A stretch of 12,211 bases of DNA. Origin: Parcubacteria group bacterium GW2011_GWB1_37_13 (GTDB taxonomy: Bacteria; Patescibacteriota; Minisyncoccia; Phycocordibacterales; UBA9973). The stretch covers positions 1-12,211 of the forward strand of contig LBSW01000028.1 in NCBI GenBank assembly GCA_000990145.1, given 5' to 3'. Of the stretch, positions 1 through 5,812 are shown one piece after another. The stretch's first letter is position 1, and each line of letters starts with the position of its first letter. The position numbers were made by a program, and so were the translations under genes. The notes beneath the pieces were generated by a model. The model saw nothing but the letters and a program-made list of their open reading frames with translations, made no database searches and was not told where the DNA came from.

Positions 1-1
1 G

Positions 2-232
2 CAATATCACAAAAACAGATCAGAATTTTGGCGGATTCTTTCTGGTCATCCGATTGTAACAATAGGAGAAAAAGAAATGAAAGCATTGCCCGGCGACGAA
101 TTCACAATCGCAAAGGAAGAATTACATCGCATTCGCGCCGAAGACGGTGCTACGCAATTTTTAGAAATTTCTTTTGGCAAATTTGATGAAAATGACATTA
201 TAAGACTAGAAGATAAATATGGTCGCGCTTAA
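2..232 (+). CDS. Cupin-type mannose-6-phosphate isomerase, C-terminal part (5' end outside window)
   Basis: An open frame enters from the left edge and ends at TAA 230-232, giving about 76 residues. It reads QYHKNRSEFWRILSG, then a GDEF strand, an LHRIRAEDG turn, FLEISFGKFDENDII and ends RLEDKYGR-A. That is the pattern of the small cupin mannose-6-phosphate isomerases, and of the isomerase half of bifunctional GDP-mannose pyrophosphorylases; the QYH and HRI histidines would be metal ligands. The family interconverts fructose-6-phosphate and mannose-6-phosphate in the cytoplasm. Its last four codons overlap the start of the following GH130 gene at 219, so the two are probably translated from one mRNA. 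Linking it to mannoside metabolism fits the GH130 neighbours, but that is inference. With only the C-terminus visible, I cannot tell a stand-alone isomerase from a bifunctional enzyme. Confidence 0.8.
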   Translation, partial: QYHKNRSEFWRILSGHPIVTIGEKEMKALPGDEFTIAKEELHRIRAEDGATQFLEISFGKFDENDIIRLEDKYGRA

Positions 233-1388
233 AAAGCTCCGACGCCCGAAGGGCTCGAGTTCCCGATCTAAAGCATCGGGAAAAAAAATAATAAAAAAGA
301 AAGTTTTAAGAAAGAAGACGGTAAAAAAAACCACCAAAAAAGTTTCCGTTCTTAATCTTAAAAGATCAAAAAAAAATCCCATTATTGAACCGAATAGCAA
401 TATGCATTGGGAGTCAAAAGCGACATTTAATCCCACCGCTTTTTTTCACGATGGGAAGGTGCATATTATTTATCGGGCCATTGGAGATAATGATATTTCA
501 GTATTAGGATATGCAAGAAGCGATGATGGTTACAATATTAATAAAGGATTAAAAGAAATAGCCTATTATAATAAAGATAGACCGGTAATTAAAAAAACAA
601 CAATGCCAAGAATTATTATATATAGTTCTGGTGGCGGCTGGGGCGGAGGATGTGAAGATCCGCGCATTACGCTTTTAAATGGGCAGGTATATATGATATA
701 CACATCCTTTGATGGGTGGGGATCCGTGCGAATGGCTTTGACATCCATCAGTCTTGCGGATTTTATATCCAGGCGTTGGCACAATTGGAGGGAACCGGTG
801 TTAATTTCTCCTCCTGGAGAAATACACAAAAATTGGGCGCTTTTCCCGGGTAAAATATCTGGACCCGCCTCTGAAGGGAAAGGAAAGTACGCGATTCTTC
901 ATAGTATTTCTCCCCGCATAATGATAGATTATTTTGACAGTTTAGATGAACTTGACGGAGATAATTATATACACAGTATCCATCAAGGCAGCCCTCTTTG
1001 GGAATCCAGGGATAAACTTACACGGGGTGTTGGACCTGCGCCAATAAAAACAAAATATGGCTGGCTGGTTTTATATCATAAAATGGAAAAACACGATTCT
1101 CACAGATATAAATTATGGGCAATGATTTTAGATTTAAAAGATCCAGCTAAAATTCTTTTTAATTCAAGCCAGCCGATTCTAGAACCGGATGAATGGTATG
1201 AAAATGAGGGATACAAAGGAGGAGTGGTTTATTCCTGCGGAGCAATTGTTAAAGGCGGGGAATTATTTGTGTATTATGGCGGCGCGGATAAAGTTTCTTG
1301 CGTTGCGACAGCTAATTTGGATAAATTCTTGAAAGAACTTGTGCATTCTAATAAATCAGTATTGGAAAGCAGAAAAATTAAAGAGTAA
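219..1388 (+). CDS. GH130-family glycosidase/phosphorylase-like protein with lysine-rich N-terminal tail
   Basis: 389 residues. From about residue 47 the protein is a five-bladed propeller of the GH130 type (COG2152): KRSKKNPIIEP opening, FNPTAF, IIYRAIG, GCEDPRI at 144-149, HKNWALFP at 203-210, GWLVLYHK at 281-288 and YYGGAD at 352-357. Family members cleave beta-mannosides, usually by phosphorolysis giving mannose-1-phosphate; the Asp of the EDPR motif is regarded as the proton donor, and the Arg and His residues near YRA and YH as phosphate ligands. The exact substrate cannot be read from sequence. Residues 1-42 form a tail very rich in Lys and Arg, unlike the family. No ATG, GTG or TTG lies in frame between 219 and 402, so the tail belongs to the protein if 219 is the start. 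A glycine-rich loop (SSGGGWGGG) precedes the EDPR motif. The start overlaps the upstream isomerase by 14 bases. Confidence 0.85.
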   Translation: MVALKKLRRPKGSSSRSKASGKKIIKKKVLRKKTVKKTTKKVSVLNLKRSKKNPIIEPNSNMHWESKATFNPTAFFHDGKVHIIYRAIGDNDISVLGYARSDDGYNINKGLKEIAYYNKDRPVIKKTTMPRIIIYSSGGGWGGGCEDPRITLLNGQVYMIYTSFDGWGSVRMALTSISLADFISRRWHNWREPVLISPPGEIHKNWALFPGKISGPASEGKGKYAILHSISPRIMIDYFDSLDELDGDNYIHSIHQGSPLWESRDKLTRGVGPAPIKTKYGWLVLYHKMEKHDSHRYKLWAMILDLKDPAKILFNSSQPILEPDEWYENEGYKGGVVYSCGAIVKGGELFVYYGGADKVSCVATANLDKFLKELVHSNKSVLESRKIKE

Positions 1389-1392
1389 TTTT

Positions 1393-3348
1393 ATGTACGT
1401 CGTAAAAAGATCTCATCATAATCCAATTCTTCTTCCCGATAAAGACCATTACTGGGAGGCCTTTGCGACTTTCAATATGAGCGTCGTAAAAGCGGAAAGA
1501 ATGTTTTATGGCGTTTATCGCGCTATTTCTGCGATAGATAGATTGCGTACGTCGCAACAACTTTCAATAATAGGCATTGGCAAAAGCAAAGATGGCATAC
1601 ACTTCGAAGATCGCGCTCCGTTTATCACGCCTTTGGAAGAATGGGAAAAATATGGATGCGAAGATCCGCGCATAACTTATTTTGAGGGACAGTATTATAT
1701 ATTTTACACAGCGCTTTCTAAGTATCCATTTGAAGCCAACGGGATTAAAGTCGCTCTGGCTATTTCAAAAGATTTAAAAAAAATTAGAGAACGGCATTTA
1801 ATAACTCCATTTAACGCAAAGGCGATGACGCTTTTCGGAGAGCGCGTAAACGGCAAAATCACAGTGATTCTTTCAGTGAATACAGATATGCCTCCTGCTA
1901 AAATTGCTATAGCGCAGTTTGATAAAATAGAAGAACTATGGGACTCCAATTTTTGGGAAAAATGGTATAAAGATGTGGACAAGCATACTATTGATCTAAA
2001 AAAATCCCCCTACGACCACATTGAAGTCGGTGCTCCGCCCATTAAAACAAAAACAGGTTACCTTCTTGTATATTCTCACATCCAAAATTATTTTCCCTCT
2101 CCGCTTAATTTAGATCGCATATTCGGGATTGAGGCGATAATTCTGGATTTAAATAATCCACTCAAAGTTCTTGGGCGTACGCGCGGTCCCTTGCTTGCTC
2201 CTCGAGAAGCATATGAACTTTTAGGCTATGTTCCAAATGTAATTTTTCCAACCGGCGCAATTATAAAAAAAACTGCCGGCCAATTGGCAGGCGGGGATAA
2301 GCTTTTTATATATTACGGAGCGGCCGATATGACAGGTTGTGTCGCCTCTGTAAATTTGAACGATCTTATCGGAACTATGCTGAAAAAAGAAAATTCATGG
2401 TGGTGTTTCAAGCGCAGCTATAAAAATCCGATCATCACGCCTAATAAAAAACATTTTTGGGAATCTAAAGCAACCTTCAATCCGGCGGCGATTAGAATAC
2501 GAAACACAACGCACATATTATATAGAGCGTTTTCCGATGACAATATTTCTTGCATTGGATACGCATCAACTAAAGACGGCATTAACATTGACGAGCGGCT
2601 GCCAGAGCCCATTTATTTTCCAAGGGAAGATTTTGAATCAAAAAAAATTACCGGAGGAAATTCAGGATGCGAAGACCCGCGTCTGACAAAAATCGGTAAA
2701 AATATTTATATGTGCTATACCGCATTTGACGGCATTGGTCCGCCACGAGTCGCGATTACTTCCATAAAAGAGGGAGATTTTTTAAAGAAAAAATGGAAAT
2801 GGACAAAACCTATTTTAATCACTCCGGCTGGCCTAGATGACAAAGATACTTGCATCTTTCCTGAAAAAATTAAAGGCCAATATTTTTTCTTGCATCGCGT
2901 GGGGAATGAGATATGCGGAGATTATTTAAAGTCGCTGAATTTTGAAATAAATACTCTCAAAAGATGCATCAGGATTATAGGACCTAGAATAAATAGCTGG
3001 GATAGTTTAAAGGTGGGCATCTCCGCTCCTCCTTTGAAAACAAAAAACGGATGGCTACTTCTTTATCACGGCGTTTCAAAAAGCCATAATACCTACCGAA
3101 TTGGCGCAGTTTTGCTTGATCTAAATGATCCGGCAATAGTGCTTTCGCGCACCACTGACCATATATTTGAACCAGAGGAACCGTATGAAAAAGCCGGGAT
3201 AGTTAATAATGTCGTTTTTCCGTGCGGAATGATTCTCCAAGACGGTCTTTTATATATCTATTACGGCGGAGCGGATACGGTAATTGGGGTCGCAACAATA
3301 AAACTCGATGTTGTTTTAAAAGCTCTTACGAGGAACATTAAGAAATAA
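1393..3348 (+). CDS. Tandem GH130 fusion protein (two GH130 domains)
   Basis: 651 residues from ATG 1393, four bases after the previous stop. An in-frame ATG at 1339 is also open, but it lies in the upstream gene and adds residues that do not look like GH130. Domain 1 (about 1-332) and domain 2 (about 335-651) each start with a KRS..NPI motif and contain YRA, GCEDPR (88-93 and 425-430), APP-K-TK, a LDL-NP strand and YYG-AD. Domain 2 closely resembles the preceding gene (WESKATFNP, DDNIS-IGYA, GWLLLYHG). Domain 1 is more divergent: where the others have YH after the GWLLL strand it has YSHI, and where domain 2 has DKDTCIFPEK it has NAKAMTLFGE. Domain 1 may therefore bind a different ligand or have lost phosphorolysis; that is inference. 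Residues 295-300 (AGQLAG) are an extra loop encoded by a near-perfect palindrome. No signal peptide is visible, so it is probably cytoplasmic. Confidence 0.85.
   Translation: MYVVKRSHHNPILLPDKDHYWEAFATFNMSVVKAERMFYGVYRAISAIDRLRTSQQLSIIGIGKSKDGIHFEDRAPFITPLEEWEKYGCEDPRITYFEGQYYIFYTALSKYPFEANGIKVALAISKDLKKIRERHLITPFNAKAMTLFGERVNGKITVILSVNTDMPPAKIAIAQFDKIEELWDSNFWEKWYKDVDKHTIDLKKSPYDHIEVGAPPIKTKTGYLLVYSHIQNYFPSPLNLDRIFGIEAIILDLNNPLKVLGRTRGPLLAPREAYELLGYVPNVIFPTGAIIKKTAGQLAGGDKLFIYYGAADMTGCVASVNLNDLIGTMLKKENSWWCFKRSYKNPIITPNKKHFWESKATFNPAAIRIRNTTHILYRAFSDDNISCIGYASTKDGINIDERLPEPIYFPREDFESKKITGGNSGCEDPRLTKIGKNIYMCYTAFDGIGPPRVAITSIKEGDFLKKKWKWTKPILITPAGLDDKDTCIFPEKIKGQYFFLHRVGNEICGDYLKSLNFEINTLKRCIRIIGPRINSWDSLKVGISAPPLKTKNGWLLLYHGVSKSHNTYRIGAVLLDLNDPAIVLSRTTDHIFEPEEPYEKAGIVNNVVFPCGMILQDGLLYIYYGGADTVIGVATIKLDVVLKALTRNIKK
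2275..2292. repeat. 18-bp near-perfect palindrome inside GH130 fusion
   Basis: GCC-G-GCCAATTGGC-A-GGC: nine-base arms with a single mismatched pair. It falls exactly on codon boundaries and encodes residues 295-300 (AGQLAG) of the fusion protein. This loop is absent from the other two GH130 domains at the same place, just before the YYG-AD strand. Confidence 0.6.
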
Positions 3349-3367
3349 AAATATATTTATCTTTTAT

Positions 3368-3604
3368 TTATTTCCCAGAAGACATTTTCTCTAATTCTTC
3401 CTTTCCCCACAGAAGCATAAGTTTATTACCAATGACCGCTCTAAAATTTCCTCTGGAAACATTATCTGAATGATTAACACCTTCAGTGTATTTTTCAAGT
3501 TGAGCTTGCGTAATTAAACCTTTTGTGTAGTTATTAACATTATACCACATAACAGCATCTTCTTCAGTAAGGTCATCAGGATTTACATCAGTAAGTTCTA
3601 TCAT
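3368..3604 (-). CDS. Unknown small protein, probably the C-terminal part of a split gene
   Basis: 78 residues, no family recognised. The sequence starts MIELTDVNPDDLTEEDAVMW and contains several acidic stretches, a WYNVNNYTKG segment and ends WGKEELEKMSSGK; no membrane segment, signal peptide or cysteine pair. It begins two bases after the stop of the small ORF at 3607-3729 and has no ribosome binding site. Adding one A to the A9 tract at 3614-3622 (minus-strand sense) would join the two ORFs into one protein of about 120 residues running ERKKKYIDMIELTD, so this is more likely a fragment than an independent gene. It converges on the GH130 fusion with only 19 bases between them. Coding status is plausible but not proven. 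Confidence 0.5.
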   Translation of the reverse strand: MIELTDVNPDDLTEEDAVMWYNVNNYTKGLITQAQLEKYTEGVNHSDNVSRGNFRAVIGNKLMLLWGKEELEKMSSGK

Positions 3605-3606
3605 AT

Positions 3607-3729
3607 CTATATATTTTTTTTTCGTTCAGCAATGAGCATTGTCATATCGGCGCGAAAAGTCGCCATATCAAGTTTATTTTCAGTTTCTTTTTTAGGGGTT
3701 GGATTAGGTTGTTTATCTATCTGTGACAT
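3607..3729 (-). CDS. Small unknown ORF, probable N-terminal part of the same split gene
   Basis: 40 residues from ATG 3729 to TAG 3607-3609, starting MSQIDKQPNPTPKKETENK and ending MLIAERKKNI. It is hydrophilic, with a Pro/Lys-rich start followed by a likely helix. A TATAAT hexamer (minus strand, 3742-3737) lies seven bases before the ATG, which suggests its own promoter. The ORF ends within a few codons of an A9 tract, two bases before the next ORF, so the two small ORFs are probably pieces of one gene. It is divergent from the hibernation factor gene, with only 30 bases between the two start codons. Confidence 0.45.
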   Translation of the reverse strand: MSQIDKQPNPTPKKETENKLDMATFRADMTMLIAERKKNI

Positions 3730-3753
3730 AGATTTAATTATATATGATATAAT
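3723..3753 (+). promoter_or_regulatory. Promoter of hpf, leaderless type
   Basis: Extended -10 TGA-TATAAT at 3745-3753, followed by exactly six bases and ATG 3760. A -35-like GTGACA is at 3723-3728, a rather long spacing of 19. Transcription would start at or next to the A of the start codon. No Shine-Dalgarno sequence is present. The -35 lies inside the first codons of the divergent small ORF. Confidence 0.65.
3737..3742 (-). promoter_or_regulatory. -10 element of the small minus-strand gene
   Basis: Perfect TATAAT on the minus strand, seven bases before ATG 3729, predicting a leaderless or nearly leaderless transcript. It lacks the upstream TG seen at the five stronger promoters and lies in a very AT-rich stretch, so chance is possible. 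Confidence 0.4.
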
Positions 3754-3759
3754 AAATAT

Positions 3760-4086
3760 ATGCAAATAAATTTATTGGGGAAAAATATTGAGCTAACAGA
3801 AGCCATTAAAGACTATGTTTTAAAAAGAGTTACTAATTTAGAAAGATTGCTTTCTAATATAGAAAAAAGCGGAGGGGAAGTCAAAGTCGCTTTTGAAGTT
3901 GGGAAGAGTACTCATCATCATAAATCCGGCGAAGTTTTTCACGCGGATTGCTTGATTAAAATAAATGGAAAAGAGTTTTATTCAAGCGCCGACAAAGAGG
4001 ACTTATATCAGGCGATAGACGCTATCAAGGACAGTCTTTATAATGAAATAAATAGAAACAAAGACCGCAGTCAGACCCTTACTTAA
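3760..4086 (+). CDS. hpf: Ribosome hibernation promoting factor, short form (HPF/RaiA family)
   Basis: 108 residues covering one complete domain of the HPF/RaiA (YfiA) family: MQINLLGKNIELTEAIKDYV opening, a central strand KVAFEVGK, a His-rich loop (THHHKSGEVF), HADCLIKINGKEFYSS, and the DLYQAIDAIKDSLYNEI helix near the C-terminus. It lacks the C-terminal dimerisation domain of long HPF. The family binds the decoding region of the 30S subunit and silences ribosomes in stationary phase or starvation. The basic surface typical of the family is present (KKR-like patches and the THHHK loop). The start is fixed by the promoter six bases upstream. The next gene follows after five bases, so they probably share a transcript. 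Confidence 0.9.
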   Translation: MQINLLGKNIELTEAIKDYVLKRVTNLERLLSNIEKSGGEVKVAFEVGKSTHHHKSGEVFHADCLIKINGKEFYSSADKEDLYQAIDAIKDSLYNEINRNKDRSQTLT

Positions 4087-4091
4087 CTAAA

Positions 4092-4331
4092 GTGGAATAT
4101 AAATCACAAAATATGATATGTCAGAATTGTAAAGATAACTTCACGATAGGGTCAGAGGATTTTAATTTTTATGAAAAAATAAAAGTTCCTCCACCGACTT
4201 TTTGCCCAGAGTGTCAACGCACAAAACAGAAAAATGCGAAGTTAAATTTGAAACTTCTTATGCTCCGGACAGGCCGGAAATTGTTTATTGCGAAAAGTGC
4301 TATCAGCAGGAAGTATATTGATAGATATTGA
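4092..4331 (+). pseudogene. Zinc-ribbon protein, frameshifted
   Basis: The frame from GTG 4092 (or ATG 4113) encodes MICQNCKDNFTIGSEDFNFY, then KVPPPTFCPEC, a zinc ribbon with two CxxC knuckles of a type I associate with CPR genomes. After CPECQRTKQK the frame turns into residues that look meaningless and stops at 4331. In the -1 frame, from TGC 4235, the sequence reads KCEVKFETSYAPDRP, then EIVYCEKCYQQEVY and TGA at 4319-4321, a recognisable second zinc-ribbon end. One extra A in the A5 run at 4230-4234 would restore a single protein of 76 residues. Even then the second ribbon would have only one of its first two cysteines. Role unknown; such ribbons often bind nucleic acid or protein. Disrupted gene, slippage and sequence error are all possible. 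Confidence 0.6.
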
Positions 4332-4333
4332 TA
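4315..4333 (+). repeat. 9-bp direct repeat beside the palindrome
   Basis: ATATTGATA occurs twice, at 4315-4323 and 4325-4333, separated by one G. The second copy forms the outer end of the 38-bp palindrome that follows. It could be a trace of insertion or a pair of protein-binding sites; chance is possible in AT-rich sequence. Confidence 0.5.
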
Positions 4334-4362
4334 AATTACGCATATGCGTAATTTATCAATAT
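4325..4362. repeat. 38-bp perfect palindrome between convergent genes
   Basis: Two 19-base arms, starting ATATTGATAAATTACG and meeting at GCATATGC, are exactly complementary with no spacer. The palindrome lies between the zinc-ribbon gene (plus) and the end of fmt (minus). It could act as a two-way terminator for convergent transcripts, though no long T run follows on either strand, or as a binding site for a dimeric protein. Its position at the end of the lepB-hisS-def-fmt operon favours a 3'-end role. Confidence 0.75.
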
Positions 4363-4374
4363 TAAAAATTAAAA

Positions 4375-5241
4375 TTATGGGAATTTTTTAAGGAATTCCT
4401 CATACTTTATTTCTTTCCTTCCTTCCGGTAAAACTTTTTTGATTACGAATTGATTATTTTCCAAAATAGCATCAGTAATAATAATTCTTTTGCCGTTTTT
4501 AAAGAAGAAAGTTCTAGGCCAAGAGGCATAAGCTCTGAATTTGTTGTAATTTTTGACAGCACCGTCATTTAAATCTATAAGTCCATCCCCTTTTTTGATT
4601 TTTTTGCAGTAAGTTGCCTCTTGTTCATTTTGGGAGGTTGCCTTGATTTTATCAGCAATAAATTCAAGCAGAATTTTTACTAAAAGTTCTGTTCCAATTT
4701 TTATCAAACGTTTGCGCAAATCCGGCGTTTTTTCATCCGGCAGGATTACAATTTTTTCTTGGGCAATTATTCCCCCGGAATCCATTTCATATTCCATTTT
4801 TTGGATGCTGACCCCTGTTTCTATATCTCCATTTAATATGGCGGATTCAACAGGAGAAGCTCCACGGTATTTTGGAAGCAAAGAATAATGAATGTTTATG
4901 GAACCAAATTTTGGAGAATTTATAACATTTTCCGGAATTATTTTTCCGTAAGCGACCACAATGGATAAATCCCACTTGGTAGTCGGACTACCACTTGGTA
5001 GTCCGACTACCAAGTTAAAGTTTTTATCTAATTTTTCCGGTTTTAAACAACATATATTATTTTTCTCTGCAAAAATAGCTACGGGCGAGGCTTGCATTTG
5101 CAAGCCTCGCCCCCTTTTTGCATCTGGCGAAGTAACAATAAGTGATGGAATGTAGCCGTTTTGTTTTAGAATTTCTAAAGTCTCACTGGCCACGTCCGGT
5201 GTGCCAAAAAATGCAAAATTTATTTTTTGATTATTTTTCAT
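4375..5241 (-). CDS. fmt: Methionyl-tRNA formyltransferase
   Basis: 288 residues, a little shorter than typical Fmt. It transfers a formyl group from 10-formyl-tetrahydrofolate to initiator Met-tRNA in the cytoplasm. The N-terminal Rossmann-like domain begins INFAFFGTPDVASETLEIL; the catalytic segment is INIHYSLLPKYRGASP (Asn116, His118) and the third catalytic residue is Asp154 in MEYEMDSGGIIAQ. The C-terminal tRNA-binding domain follows, with YCKKIKKGDGLIDL and AYASWPRTFF. Two palindromes lie in its coding sequence: one encodes residues 44-53 within the conserved GRG-x5-SPV segment, the other residues 76-90 in the variable stretch before IVVAYG. Both keep the frame and the catalytic residues are intact, so the gene looks functional. 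The start is one base after the def stop; it is the last gene of the operon. Confidence 0.95.
   Translation of the reverse strand: MKNNQKINFAFFGTPDVASETLEILKQNGYIPSLIVTSPDAKRGRGLQMQASPVAIFAEKNNICCLKPEKLDKNFNLVVGLPSGSPTTKWDLSIVVAYGKIIPENVINSPKFGSINIHYSLLPKYRGASPVESAILNGDIETGVSIQKMEYEMDSGGIIAQEKIVILPDEKTPDLRKRLIKIGTELLVKILLEFIADKIKATSQNEQEATYCKKIKKGDGLIDLNDGAVKNYNKFRAYASWPRTFFFKNGKRIIITDAILENNQFVIKKVLPEGRKEIKYEEFLKKFP
4974..5015. repeat. 42-bp palindromic element within fmt
   Basis: Left arm 4974-4993 (ACTTGGTAGTCGGACTACCA) and right arm 4996-5015 are perfect 20-base complements with a CT spacer. Each arm is itself nearly palindromic around GTAGTC-G-GACTAC, so the element is nested and can fold as one long or two short hairpins. 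It is 42 bases, 14 codons, and keeps the fmt frame, encoding LVVGLPSGSPTTK. The opposite strand encodes a nearly identical peptide. Confidence 0.85.
5083..5112. repeat. 30-bp GC-rich palindromic element within fmt
   Basis: Left arm 5083-5096 (GGGCGAGGCTTGCA) and right arm 5099-5112 are perfect 14-base complements with a TT spacer. The element sits exactly on codons 44-53 of fmt and is much more GC-rich than its surroundings. It encodes GRGLQMQASP, at the place of the family's GRG-x5-SPV segment, without changing the expected length. Confidence 0.85.
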
Positions 5242-5242
5242 A

Positions 5243-5812
5243 TTACTTTTTTGGAATCTCCTTTCTTATATCTTTAGCATGATCAATAAAAAGTATCCCA
5301 TTCAAATGGTCTGTTTCATGTTGAAGAATTTGCGCCAATAATCCAGATGCGCCTCTGGTAAATTTTTTACCATTTTCATCATAGGCGGCAACAATAGCCT
5401 TTTTCGATCTAAAAGTTCTACCATAAAGAGGGCGAACAGAAAGACAACCCTCCGGCATCCATTCTTTTTCACGAGAAAGTTTAGAAATTTTTGGATTTAT
5501 AAAAACCAAGTCTTTTGCGACAGGATTTTCTTGCGCTGGATTGTCATCTACGAGTGTTTTTGTAGCATCTATTTTTAAACTGTCGCTTTGCGCAGGAAAT
5601 CCCGCCTTCAAAATTTTTCCAGATACCGTAAAAATGCGCAAAGAGTATCCTATTTGCGGCGCAGCTATGGCTACACCGTCATCTTGGCTTTGAAGCGTTT
5701 CAGACATCTCCTTCAAAATTCTTTTTATTTTTACCGTCTTAATATCTGATACAGGAATTTCTTGGGCTATTTGGCGTAAAATTTTTTCTTTTTTCTGAAG
5801 AATTTTTTTCAT
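5243..5812 (-). CDS. def: Peptide deformylase
   Basis: 189 residues. It removes the formyl group from the N-terminal Met of new proteins, using a metal ion bound by one Cys and two His. All three family motifs are present: DDGVAIAAPQIG (motif 1), EGCLSV (motif 2, Cys ligand) and QHETDHLNG (motif 3, both His ligands and the catalytic Glu). Between RIFTVSG and LVFINPKI there is an insertion of about 30 residues, roughly 67-97, rich in Ala, Asp and Gln, which is absent from E. coli Def; it should form a surface loop. The ATG directly follows the hisS stop codon with no gap, and fmt starts one base after its stop, so the formylation and deformylation genes are translated from one mRNA. No ribosome binding site is visible. 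Confidence 0.95.
   Translation of the reverse strand: MKKILQKKEKILRQIAQEIPVSDIKTVKIKRILKEMSETLQSQDDGVAIAAPQIGYSLRIFTVSGKILKAGFPAQSDSLKIDATKTLVDDNPAQENPVAKDLVFINPKISKLSREKEWMPEGCLSVRPLYGRTFRSKKAIVAAYDENGKKFTRGASGLLAQILQHETDHLNGILFIDHAKDIRKEIPKK

Noticed and set aside
3343..3369. Terminator hairpin AAATAAAA/TTTTATTT between the GH130 fusion and the small minus gene
   Set aside because: Eight A/T-only pairs with an 11-base loop are expected by chance in such AT-rich DNA.
5515..5610. Inverted repeats (GCGACAG/CTGTCGC and GGATTTTCTTGCGC with a near match) around the def insertion
   Set aside because: The partner segments are in parallel order, so they cannot nest into one hairpin, and the match is imperfect.
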